Positions 7,596 through 15,740 of a stretch of 23,687 nucleotides of DNA are shown here, piece by piece. Both the position numbers and the translations under genes were made by a program. Source of the DNA: Chloroflexota bacterium (lineage in GTDB: Bacteria > Chloroflexota > Anaerolineae > Promineifilales > Promineifilaceae); contig JAHEEY010000010.1 in NCBI GenBank assembly GCA_024640485.1, positions 1 through 23,687 on the forward strand. The letters run 5' to 3'. Each line of letters starts with the position of its first letter. The stretch's first letter is position 1. The notes below the pieces were generated by a model that ran no database searches, had not been told where the DNA came from, and worked only from the letters and a program-made list of their open reading frames with translations.

Positions 7596-10500
7596 ATGCA
7601 GCCAACCAAACTATTCGCAGAACAGCCCGATCGTGGGGATCAGCTTGGTGATTACACGCTGCTGGAGCGCATAGGCCATGGGGGAGAGGGGACTGTGTGG
7701 TCGGCGTGGGACAATCGGCGACAGCGTGTTGTCGCCATTAAGGTTATGCCTGCTCAAAGCAACAGCGCGATGGTCGCGTCCCAGGTGTCTGCCGATTTTG
7801 AGAGGCAGGTCCATCTGTTGGCCAGTCTGGAACACCCCCATATCCTGCCCCTGTATGAGTTCGGCGGCACCGATGATTACTACTATCTGGTAATGCGCTA
7901 CAGCTGTATCGGCTCCTTGTCGAACTTGTTGTTGGGCGGGCCGCTGCCACCGCCGGTGGCTCTCTCTATCATCGCCCAAATCAGCTCGGCGCTGGAATAC
8001 CTTCACCGGCATTCTATCGTCCACCGGGATCTCAAGCCCAGCAACATCCTGCTTGACAGCCAACAACGGGTCTATCTTGCCGATTTCGGCATCGCCAAGC
8101 GGCTGATCGCAGAGACGGCCCCGCTGCATACCGGCAGAGGGACCGGCCCCTATGCGCCCTATGAGCAGCATATGCCCAACCTGATGACCCCCCAATCTGA
8201 TATTTACAGCCTGGGGGTGATGATCTATGAGCTGTTTACCGGGCAGCTGCCCTGGGACAAGACCCGGGATCTAGCGGCGGCACAATTTGATGAAGGGCCG
8301 ACGATTCCAGATCTGCACTTGCTCAATCCGGCGCTGCCGCCGGCCCTTTCAACGGTGCTTCGAAAGCTGACCGCCTTCGAGTGGGCCATGCGCCCTTCGT
8401 CTGCCAGCCACGCATTTGAACAGATTGTCGAAACATTCCCACCCGAACTGCAGCAGGTCGCCCTTAAACATCACCGGGTACTGCCGGAATTTGATGATGC
8501 CGGCCTGGCAAAGGAAGACGCCTACTATTTGGCGGGGATGTTCCTGCCCGATTGGCGTTCTGAGCAGGAGGCCTTTCCGGCGAGGTTAACGCATCTTGCC
8601 TACATCGATGCCGCTTACACCGAGGATGATGCGGCGCCGGTGGCATTGACCCCGGCCCAGCGTCTGTTTATGCTCCGGGGAGCCATCGTCTACGATTATC
8701 ACCTGGATTATTGGTGGCAGACGGCCGATCCGAAGATGCGGCTGTCGGCGTGTGAGCATACCCTGGCTCATGAGAGTGATGACGCGATTACCCGAGCCTT
8801 GGCCCGGTTGGGCCGCGAATCGGCGTTTCCTGCTGCCGCGGATGATGTCTCAATGGCGACTTTGGACCGGCTGATCGATCTGGCTATGGGCGCCAAAGGG
8901 TGGAGCCTGAGGAATGATGCCGTCAAACTCCTAACCAGGGTTGTCCCCGAAGCTGCCGGCTGGCAGCCGGTAGGGATCAGCGAGAGTGGTGATGCCAAAC
9001 TGGCGATGCTGGCAGGCAGCAGCAGCTCTCATGCCAAGCAAGCGGCTCAGCTCATCGGGCGGCTTCACAGCAAGCATGCCGTCAGCGCGTTGATCGAGGC
9101 ACATGAATTAAGTAATGAGTCGGCCCAATTAGCGTCGATTCTGAGAGACATTCAGGCCACAGCGGGCAGTTTGCCCAGCTCCGTGCCCTTTAACCTGCGG
9201 CTGCAGGTTATCGCCGGTGTGATACGTGAACAGCTGCTGGAAGATAGGGAAGGGCTCTCCTGGTCACGATCCCTCATCGGGATGACCCTGGGATTGCTGG
9301 CAAGCCTGGCGATGATATTCGGGGTGTTTTCTGCTCTGGAATCGCAGATGCGGGATGTGCTGATGTCCCCTTACCCGACCAGCGACATCATCACCATTGT
9401 GGAAGTCAATGATGAATCATTAGCGCGGTACGGCCGATGGGACAGCTGGCCCCGATCCCTCCATGCTGAATTGGTTGACCGGCTGAGCGACGCTGGGGCC
9501 AAGGTTATCGCCTTCGATTTTATCTTTGATACCGACAGCGCCGAGGACGCTCTTCTGGTGGAGGCGATGGGAGAGGCCGGCAATGTGCTTTTACCGGTCT
9601 TGGGGCAGGGGGATGCTTTTCATGAAACCAACGGGTCTGTCAGATATGGGCTGGGTGTCTACCCCCACACGGCACTCTCCGCGGCGGCGGCGGCTATTGG
9701 GCACACCAATATCCTCCATGATGCGGATGGCTATGTGCGCCGGATTCCTACGGTCATCTCTGTTGAAGGAGATCGCTATCCGGGGCTGTCGCTAGCCGCC
9801 ATCGAGCTGTTCTTGGGTGTAGATCCTGGTGAGGCCGCCGCCCAGGTCCCCGCATATCGTAAGGGTGCGGTCTCTTTTGCCGGACGAGAGATACCTGTTA
9901 GCGAGTATGGAGCGATGAGCATCTACTACGCCGGCCCGCCGGCAACGGATGAGCAGCGCACCTTCCGGACGGTCAGTTATCAGGATGTGATGGATCAGAA
10001 AGTCCCGACCGAATACTTTCGGGACAAAATCGTTCTGGTGGGGATGACCGCGACTGCTGAGCCGGACCGGTATCTTACGCCGGTAAGCCAGGGCCGGCCT
10101 ATGTATGGTGTGGAGATACTGGCCAACGTGATCGAGTCGGTCTGGTCGGGCCGGTTCATCTTCCGTCCCGGTGAAGCTGCCCGGGGACTCATCCTGGTTC
10201 TGCTGGGTATCCTCACCGGGCTGATCTGCACCCGTCCCTGGTCGGGATTGATTTTCGCCAGCGCCCTGGCCTTCTTTTATTTTGTGTTGGTGGTATGGAT
10301 ATTTGAACTGAACGGCGTCATGTTGGATATCCTGTTTCCTTCCCTGACCATTGCCTTCAGCTATGCAACGGTTACCGCCTACCGGTATTCCATTGCTGTC
10401 CGCCGGCGTCATGAGATCATGCAGCTGTTCCAGGAGCGGGTTACCCCGGAGGTGGCTCAGGCGACAATCGAGGCGGTGAAGAAAGGGGAAATCAATCTCG

Positions 10501-11078
10501 AGGGACGGGTTCAAGATATTTCCGTGGTGATGGTAGATATTCGCGGCTATCAGGAATACGCGGAGCTTTATCAGCCAGAGGCGGTGCTGTTAGGTATCAA
10601 CGAGCTGCGGAGCATGATGATTGAAACGGTCTTCAGCTTTGATGGGACGGTAGCTCAATATGAGGGGGACCAGCTGATGGCCATTTTCAACGCCCCGCTT
10701 CCTCAAACGGATCATGCCTGGCGGGCGGTTGAGACGGCGCTGATGCTCAAGGAGCAGATGGCAAGCCACCAGATGTCGCTGCCGGCAGATCATCCTCACC
10801 GGCTGTTGACTTTTGGCTTCTGCGCCTTCACCGGACGGGCGATCGTGGGCCATATGGGGCCCTCTCAGCGATACGCTTACAGCGCCATGGGCAGCGCCAT
10901 CATCGCCGCTTCTCACCTGGCTAAATCGGCCAAATCTTCGCAGGTGATCATCGGGGACGCGACCTACGAGCGGGTAAAAGATTCGGTGATCATCAAGCCG
11001 CTGCCCCCGATACAGATCAAGGGAGATCCGAATCCGGTGCTGGCCTACAGCGCCGCCAAACGAAAAATAGTTGTTTAG
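7596..11078 (+). CDS. Membrane Ser/Thr protein kinase - CHASE2 sensor - class III nucleotide cyclase fusion
   Basis: A 1160-residue multidomain sensor. Cytoplasmic kinase domain (~20-285): Gly loop GHGGEGTV (27-34), VAIK (K49), HRDLKPSN (H143-N150), DFG (D163); the helix-C Glu appears to be Gln (Q71). A helical, HEAT-like middle part follows (~290-550), then one membrane helix (~558-578). An extracytoplasmic CHASE2 domain (~590-850) is next (VEVNDESLARYGRW, VIAFDFIFD), then three membrane helices (~861-931) and a cytoplasmic cyclase domain (~970-1155). The cyclase has both metal aspartates (D981 in VDIRGY, D1025 in YEGDQ). But the Lys and Asp usually used for adenine recognition are Gln1021 and Ala1094, and the transition-state Asn and Arg are Ile1103 and His1107. 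It may therefore be inactive, have another product, or need a partner chain. The ATG at 7596 has CGGAG about 12 bases upstream. Confidence 0.88.
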   Translation: MQPTKLFAEQPDRGDQLGDYTLLERIGHGGEGTVWSAWDNRRQRVVAIKVMPAQSNSAMVASQVSADFERQVHLLASLEHPHILPLYEFGGTDDYYYLVMRYSCIGSLSNLLLGGPLPPPVALSIIAQISSALEYLHRHSIVHRDLKPSNILLDSQQRVYLADFGIAKRLIAETAPLHTGRGTGPYAPYEQHMPNLMTPQSDIYSLGVMIYELFTGQLPWDKTRDLAAAQFDEGPTIPDLHLLNPALPPALSTVLRKLTAFEWAMRPSSASHAFEQIVETFPPELQQVALKHHRVLPEFDDAGLAKEDAYYLAGMFLPDWRSEQEAFPARLTHLAYIDAAYTEDDAAPVALTPAQRLFMLRGAIVYDYHLDYWWQTADPKMRLSACEHTLAHESDDAITRALARLGRESAFPAAADDVSMATLDRLIDLAMGAKGWSLRNDAVKLLTRVVPEAAGWQPVGISESGDAKLAMLAGSSSSHAKQAAQLIGRLHSKHAVSALIEAHELSNESAQLASILRDIQATAGSLPSSVPFNLRLQVIAGVIREQLLEDREGLSWSRSLIGMTLGLLASLAMIFGVFSALESQMRDVLMSPYPTSDIITIVEVNDESLARYGRWDSWPRSLHAELVDRLSDAGAKVIAFDFIFDTDSAEDALLVEAMGEAGNVLLPVLGQGDAFHETNGSVRYGLGVYPHTALSAAAAAIGHTNILHDADGYVRRIPTVISVEGDRYPGLSLAAIELFLGVDPGEAAAQVPAYRKGAVSFAGREIPVSEYGAMSIYYAGPPATDEQRTFRTVSYQDVMDQKVPTEYFRDKIVLVGMTATAEPDRYLTPVSQGRPMYGVEILANVIESVWSGRFIFRPGEAARGLILVLLGILTGLICTRPWSGLIFASALAFFYFVLVVWIFELNGVMLDILFPSLTIAFSYATVTAYRYSIAVRRRHEIMQLFQERVTPEVAQATIEAVKKGEINLEGRVQDISVVMVDIRGYQEYAELYQPEAVLLGINELRSMMIETVFSFDGTVAQYEGDQLMAIFNAPLPQTDHAWRAVETALMLKEQMASHQMSLPADHPHRLLTFGFCAFTGRAIVGHMGPSQRYAYSAMGSAIIAASHLAKSAKSSQVIIGDATYERVKDSVIIKPLPPIQIKGDPNPVLAYSAAKRKIVV

Positions 11079-11152
11079 GGCCCCCTTCTACGCAGTGGAA
11101 TGGCATAACGGTTGTCATGATCAACACGCTTTGGCTGGTTTCCTTTAGGTTG

Positions 11153-11161
11153 TGATATGAT
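11153..11161 (+). promoter_or_regulatory. Candidate extended -10 promoter for the SulP transporter gene
   Basis: TGATATGAT is an extended -10 element (TG-n-TATGAT), 75 bp after the kinase-cyclase stop and about 90 bp before the transporter start codon. A weak -35 candidate TTGGCT (11131-11136) sits 19 bp upstream. It suggests that the transporter can be transcribed on its own. No terminator is visible between the two genes, so read-through is also possible. Confidence 0.4.
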
Positions 11162-11251
11162 GACTGGCAGAGTGAACCCTATTGAATACGATCAGTATCC
11201 ACACTCCCGTGCAGCAGATGACCCGTAATTCGCAAGGATGCGCACAACCAT

Positions 11252-13495
11252 ATGCTGCTGCCGGCTGGAGATAAAAGCCCGTTGACACTTGCTTCAACTC
11301 TGATTAGAGAGCTCCGCCCCCGCCATTTGCTGTCCAGTGTGATGGCTGGAACTGTGGTCGGCTTGCTGGAAATAACCATCTCCATTTCCTTTGGCGCCTT
11401 AATTTTCGCCGGCGATCTATCCGCTTTCCTGACTAATGGCATCGGACTTGGGCTGATTGGCGGTGCCATCACCGGCGCGATAGTCGCTCTCTTCAGCACC
11501 ACCCCAGGCACGCTCGGCGGCAGCCAAGATATACCGGCGGCTGTTATGTCCGTCGTTGCCGCAGGTATTGCCGGCGCCCTCTCTTTCTCTACTTCCGGCG
11601 AGGTATCATTCGCTACTGTGGCCATCGCCATCGCCCTGACTACCTCACTCACCGGGCTATTCTTCTTTCTCCTGGGCACCTTTGAGCTAGGTAATCTGGT
11701 CCGCTTTTTGCCTTACCCGGTCATCGGTGGTTTTCTTGCCGGAACGGGTTGGTTGCTGGTGACCGGAGCGATAGGCTTGATGGCGGATATCACCCCTAGC
11801 TTGGATAACGTCGGGCTGCTGTTTCAATCCGACGTTATCCTACTGTGGATGCCCGGGCTGCTCTTTGCCGTTGTTCTGCTCACTATCATGGAGCGCTTCG
11901 ACCAGGACATGCTCTTCCCGGGTATGATCGTTGGCGCTGTGGCCCTCTTTTATCTAGTCGCCTGGATAGGAGGAAACACCAGGGGGCAGCTGAGCAGCCA
12001 GGGCTTGTTGATGGGCCCCTTTCCTGACGAAAGCATGTGGCAAGCTATGCCGTGGACAGAGCTTCGTCAGGTGGATTGGGCTGCCATTGGCAGCCAACTG
12101 CCCAATATAGCGGCGCTGGTCTTGCTCTCTACCGTCGCGCTCCTGCTGAATGCTACCGGCCTGGAAGTGGCTGCAAAACAGGACATTTCTCTGAATCGAG
12201 AGCTGCGAGCGTCCGGATTGGCCAACCTGGTTGCTGGGGCCGCTGGCGGCTTTGTTGGCTACCAGCAGCTCGGACTCTCAGCTCTCAGCATCAGGCTCGG
12301 CGCCGGTGCCCGCCTGGTCGGGCTCATTTCTACGGCGTTTTGCCTCGCAGCCCTGACCGCTGGAGCCGCCTTTCTCTCCCTGTTCCCCAAAATGGTGGTT
12401 GGCGGTCTGCTTCTCTTCCTGGGCCTGGAGTTTCTCAAGGCGTGGGTTTATGACGCATGGTTCCGTTTACCCCGCGTTGAGTACGTTGTAATCTTATTTA
12501 TCCTGTTGGTGATTGGCCTGGTTGGATTCCTGGAGGGCGTTGCCGTCGGCGTGGTCACTGCGATAATCCTGTTTGTCGTCGCCTACAGCCGCATTGAAGT
12601 TGTTCGCCACGAGATGTCTGGCAAGCATGCTTCCAGCCGAAAGACGCGAAGCGCGGTTCAGCGTCAGTTCTTGATTGCCGAAGGCCATCAGATATACATC
12701 CTGCGTTTGCAGGGATTTATCTTCTTCGGCACCTCCGACCGGCTGTTGAATGTGATTCGCAGGCGCATGAAAGAGGCCGGCGGATCCATGGTGCGGTTTG
12801 TACTCCTCGATTTTCGCCGGGTTACCGGTCTCGACTCGTCTGGCATGCTCAGTCTGATTAAGCTGCAGGAGGTTGTGGCTGCCCAAGGCGGGGTGCTGTT
12901 CATCGTTGATGCTGCCGAGGAAATCTGTCTGCAGCTGGAGAAAGGGGGACTTTCAAATGGCGGCGCGTTACGATTTTGCGGCCAGTTTGATGAGGCCCTG
13001 GAGTGGTGTGAGAATCGGCTTCTGGAATGGTTGGGCCAACCGTTGACGCCTGTACCTCAACCCCTGATGCAGCAGCTGTCGGCGATCTTGCCTGAAGCAG
13101 TCGGCCTGGAACGGCTGTTGACCTATTTAGAGCGTGTCGAAGCCGCCGCCGGTGAACATCTGATCGTCCAGGGGGAGGAACCGGAAAGCCTATATCTCAT
13201 CGAGTCGGGGCAGGTGACTGCCCGGCTTGAGCATCCGGGGCGGGAGCCGTTACGTCTGGAAACCGTTGGCAGCGGTCATGTGGTGGGAGAACTCGGCTTC
13301 TACACCGGGAAAAAACGCACCGCATCGGTGGTCACCGATGTGCCCAGCGTCCTCTACCGGCTCAGAAGACAGGACCTGGCGCGCATCGAGCAAGAGAACC
13401 CGGCGGCCGCTTCGGCCCTGCATCAACTCATGGTTCAGCTGCTCTCTTACCGTGTGACCCACCTGGTGGAGACGGTCAAGGTGCTCGAACAGTAA
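11252..13495 (+). CDS. SulP-family anion transporter with STAS and cyclic-nucleotide-binding domains
   Basis: A 747-residue inner-membrane protein. Residues ~25-455 form a SulP/SLC26-type membrane domain with many hydrophobic helices (TPGTLGGSQDIPAAVMS, PYPVIGGFLAGTGWLL). A STAS domain follows (~480-560) with the LDSSGM signature. A C-terminal cyclic-nucleotide-binding domain (~620-735) has a phosphate-binding cassette whose key Glu (E680, in GELGFY) and Arg (R689, in KRTASV) are present, so it may bind cAMP or cGMP. SulP proteins carry sulfate, bicarbonate or other anions; the substrate is unknown. It lies downstream of a cyclase-domain protein, which suggests nucleotide-gated transport, although that cyclase is atypical. 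The ATG at 11252 has AAGGA about 13 bases upstream, a weak site; an in-frame stop at 11219 limits upstream starts. Confidence 0.87.
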   Translation: MLLPAGDKSPLTLASTLIRELRPRHLLSSVMAGTVVGLLEITISISFGALIFAGDLSAFLTNGIGLGLIGGAITGAIVALFSTTPGTLGGSQDIPAAVMSVVAAGIAGALSFSTSGEVSFATVAIAIALTTSLTGLFFFLLGTFELGNLVRFLPYPVIGGFLAGTGWLLVTGAIGLMADITPSLDNVGLLFQSDVILLWMPGLLFAVVLLTIMERFDQDMLFPGMIVGAVALFYLVAWIGGNTRGQLSSQGLLMGPFPDESMWQAMPWTELRQVDWAAIGSQLPNIAALVLLSTVALLLNATGLEVAAKQDISLNRELRASGLANLVAGAAGGFVGYQQLGLSALSIRLGAGARLVGLISTAFCLAALTAGAAFLSLFPKMVVGGLLLFLGLEFLKAWVYDAWFRLPRVEYVVILFILLVIGLVGFLEGVAVGVVTAIILFVVAYSRIEVVRHEMSGKHASSRKTRSAVQRQFLIAEGHQIYILRLQGFIFFGTSDRLLNVIRRRMKEAGGSMVRFVLLDFRRVTGLDSSGMLSLIKLQEVVAAQGGVLFIVDAAEEICLQLEKGGLSNGGALRFCGQFDEALEWCENRLLEWLGQPLTPVPQPLMQQLSAILPEAVGLERLLTYLERVEAAAGEHLIVQGEEPESLYLIESGQVTARLEHPGREPLRLETVGSGHVVGELGFYTGKKRTASVVTDVPSVLYRLRRQDLARIEQENPAAASALHQLMVQLLSYRVTHLVETVKVLEQ
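11803..11840. repeat. Perfect 12-bp inverted repeat inside the SulP gene
   Basis: GGATAACGTCGG (11803-11814) and CCGACGTTATCC (11829-11840) are exact inverted copies with a 14-base spacer, within the membrane-domain coding region. In mRNA this could form a stable hairpin. No T-run follows, so it is not a terminator. Confidence 0.6.
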
Positions 13496-13543
13496 GCCTC
13501 ACTCGCTGCTGTCAGCTGGAGAGCCGCCGTTTGCCGGAGAAAC

Positions 13544-13583
13544 AAAAAAAGGGCTGCAGCTGAATAAATCGCTGCAGCCCTTT
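13544..13583 (-). terminator. Intrinsic terminator of the FecR-type gene (minus strand)
   Basis: Arms AAAGGGCTGCAGC (13548-13560) and GCTGCAGCCCTTT (13571-13583) form a perfect 13-bp stem with a 10-base loop. Read on the minus strand the stem is followed by a run of seven T. It lies four bases after the FecR-gene stop. On the plus strand the T-run is only three bases, so termination of the converging SulP transcript would be weaker. Confidence 0.9.
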
Positions 13584-13587
13584 GCGG

Positions 13588-14982
13588 TTACTTGTCCTTC
13601 TTACCCCCGCCGTTATTGTCCCCGCCGTTGTTGCCGTTGTTGCCGCCGCCGCCGGTTGGCGGCTTGCCAGGCACCTGCATGGTGTCGCCTTCACCTTGTC
13701 CTGGCGGTGTACCACCTTGTCCTGGCGGCAGCGCGCCACCTTCCGGCGGTTTTCCAGGGACCGTCTTGTCCGGCCGGTCCTTGGGATTATCACCATCCCA
13801 GTCTGTGGTAGCCGTTGGCGTCCAGCTCTGAGGGTCTGTTTTACTGGCCGTCTTGATGGGTAGATCCTGACCATATGGATCAGGCCGGTCATCGACGTAA
13901 GTGGGTACATGAAGGGTGAAGACGGCCGGGGCTTCTGCCTCAACCGGCAGCGTTTCTTCTTCGGGATCTTCTACAGTTTCTGGCTCCGCGGCCGTTGGCT
14001 CAGAGGCTATCTCCGCTGCTGCGGTTTGGCTGGCCGCGGTTATTTCTTCACCCTGGGGGTGAACCATCAGCGGCTGGCCGACGACAGCGGTCAGCTCTGT
14101 TCCGGCAGGCAGTTCGGCACCTTGATTTCCCATTTCGATGAAGACCAACCCCTTGTCACAGGAGAAGTAGCTGGTGATCTCATCGATCACTTCCACCGTA
14201 AATATCGTGCCTCGGACCGAAGCGGCCGAAGAAGGGGTGCTGATTCTGAAGGTGTCGCCGACGCCCAACAGCCGGATGACCCGGCTGACCGTCTTGCCGG
14301 CCAGCATATGGAGCTGTACCCGGTAGGAATCCCGGTTGGTGTACAGTTCCGATACCTGTATGGTACTGTTTTCAAATAGATCCACGGTGCTGCCGTCATA
14401 CAGCCGCAGCTGCGCCCGGGCGCCAGCAGCTAGCGAAATCTCATCGCCGGTATTGACCACCACGATATCGCCAGCGGATATCAATTTCTTGTTGCTGGGA
14501 GTTGAGGTGGCCATGCCTCGCTCGGAGATGGTCGCTTTTCCCTGGGAAAGTACCAGCGTGGCTTCCGCATGCCGCGGCTGGGCAAAGGCAACTGCCGAGA
14601 CCACTAGAATGACGATGAGGGCAAAGCCGAGACGCCAGGTCCGCTTCCCGAAGATGCCGTTGGAAGCTGATTTGAGCTGCTGCCAGCGCTGGCCTAAGGT
14701 CACGTTCGCCGGCGTTATCTCTCCCTGCTGGAGGAATTCCTGAAGGAGATGTGTGTTCATGCCCACATACGTGGCGATTCGGTGGGCATCTTTTGAAAAG
14801 GATGATGGTCGGGGAATGCGGCATAAGGCCAGTTTGGCCAATTTCATTGAGTCGATGCGCAGTTCTGCGGCGATCTCAGCCCAACTGTATCCTGACTTTT
14901 CTTTATACTGGTGTATGGTGGAAGCGAGAAGCGTTGGGTCGCCGCTGGCTGCTTGTGCCATCTTGACTAATGGTTGATTCAT
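13588..14982 (-). CDS. HTH - single TM - FecR-domain protein (possible anti-sigma factor)
   Basis: A 464-residue membrane protein. Residues ~18-90 look like a helix-turn-helix-type domain (YSWAEIAAELRI, KLAKLALCRIPRP). One membrane helix lies at ~118-135 (LGFALIVILVVSAVAFA). A FecR-like extracytoplasmic domain follows (~140-300: SAGDIVVVNTGDEIS, LRLYDGSTVDLFENS, SAASVRGTIFTVEV). The remainder is an acidic/Ala-rich linker and a Pro/Gly/Asn-rich tail with short repeats ending GGGKKDK. Known family logic: FecR domains sense signals and regulate sigma factors. The ECF-like sigma gene lies directly upstream (122 bp), which fits a sigma/anti-sigma pair. The start ATG has AGGTGAGG about six bases upstream. 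The low-complexity tail may span or contact the cell wall; that is inference. Confidence 0.78.
   Translation of the reverse strand: MNQPLVKMAQAASGDPTLLASTIHQYKEKSGYSWAEIAAELRIDSMKLAKLALCRIPRPSSFSKDAHRIATYVGMNTHLLQEFLQQGEITPANVTLGQRWQQLKSASNGIFGKRTWRLGFALIVILVVSAVAFAQPRHAEATLVLSQGKATISERGMATSTPSNKKLISAGDIVVVNTGDEISLAAGARAQLRLYDGSTVDLFENSTIQVSELYTNRDSYRVQLHMLAGKTVSRVIRLLGVGDTFRISTPSSAASVRGTIFTVEVIDEITSYFSCDKGLVFIEMGNQGAELPAGTELTAVVGQPLMVHPQGEEITAASQTAAAEIASEPTAAEPETVEDPEEETLPVEAEAPAVFTLHVPTYVDDRPDPYGQDLPIKTASKTDPQSWTPTATTDWDGDNPKDRPDKTVPGKPPEGGALPPGQGGTPPGQGEGDTMQVPGKPPTGGGGNNGNNGGDNNGGGKKDK
13692..13728 (-). repeat. Direct repeat in the FecR-protein tail
   Basis: CACCTTGTCCTGGCGG occurs at 13692-13707 and again at 13713-13728 (period 21 bp). 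It encodes the heptad-like units PPGQGGT and PPGQGEG. The flanking PGKPPEGG and PGKPPTGG show a second, longer repeat level. This is consistent with recent expansion of a flexible surface linker. Confidence 0.65.
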
Positions 14983-15104
14983 TTCAACCTCACCTTCCGA
15001 ATGATTTAATCAGCCAGCTTCTGGATAAACAGAATAATGCAAAGCCGGCTGTACTGCTCTCTTATAGTACCGACGCCGGTGCCGAAGTTCGACATCCAGT
15101 TTAA

Positions 15105-15740
15105 TCATTCGCGGTCGATGCGCTGTCCGAAGCGGCGCAGCTTCTTGTTGAGACGGTCTTTGGCACGTTTGACCTCTTTACGCTGCGAGGCATCATCGTC
15201 ATCGGTGAAGCCGAGTAATTCGGCGTAGGGCCTGCTCTCCCGGACCCCTTCCATCATCAAGAACATCATCTGCTTCTCTTCTTCATCCAGCTCGGCGTCC
15301 AGCAGCTCCAGTATCTCCTGAAACGAAAGGTCGGTGTGTTCATGAAGCCATTCGTCGAATGCGATATGCTCATTCAAGGTGTCGTCGCCCGGCAGACGCA
15401 GGAGGGTGGTGGGATCGTCCAGGCTGGTTATCCGCTGGCTGTGGCGGCGATGCTTGTCAATGGCATTCATCATGTCGTAGCGGGCGGCCATGCGCAGAAA
15501 GGCGAGGAGAGAGAGTTTCTTGGGATTGAATTGGGCCGGACGCCGCTGGTAGCTCAGCAGGCAGTCGATGGCCGTCTGTTCCTGCTGGTGACTGCTCTGC
15601 TGCGGGAACTGGGCACGCAGGAACAAGACAAGATGATCCAGCGCTTTTTCACAAAGCTCCGCGAAGGCGATGGGATCTTCTTGCACTATCCGTTGGTGCA
15701 GTTGCGCCTGTTGTTCCCGAGATGGTTCAGAGTGGGCCAT
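15105..15740 (-). CDS. ECF-like sigma-70 family factor
   Basis: A 211-residue cytoplasmic protein. Residues ~18-110 resemble sigma region 2 (DPIAFAELCEKAL, LLAFLRMAARYDMMNAIDKHRR). The C-terminal part resembles region 4 (DEEEKQMMFLMMEGVRESRPYAELLGF, then a basic helix KRAKDRLNKKLRRFG), but with an inserted acidic run (TDDDD) where the DNA-recognition turn is expected. I chose the first ATG (15740). The frame stays open to a TTG at 15872, but that extension has no domain character, and neither start has a clear ribosome site. The FecR-type membrane gene lies downstream in the same direction, the usual arrangement for a sigma factor and its regulator. An alternative is a sigma-like regulator that no longer binds promoters. 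Confidence 0.6.
   Translation of the reverse strand: MAHSEPSREQQAQLHQRIVQEDPIAFAELCEKALDHLVLFLRAQFPQQSSHQQEQTAIDCLLSYQRRPAQFNPKKLSLLAFLRMAARYDMMNAIDKHRRHSQRITSLDDPTTLLRLPGDDTLNEHIAFDEWLHEHTDLSFQEILELLDAELDEEEKQMMFLMMEGVRESRPYAELLGFTDDDDASQRKEVKRAKDRLNKKLRRFGQRIDRE

Noticed and set aside
9792..10514. 240-aa antisense open frame across the CHASE2 and membrane region of the kinase-cyclase gene
   Set aside because: It is a shadow of a strongly supported gene in GC-rich DNA; no start site and no recognisable domain.
15060..15095. ECF-type promoter (GAACTT followed by CGTC) before the FecR gene
   Set aside because: The spacing between the two elements is about 11 bases, too short for known ECF promoters.
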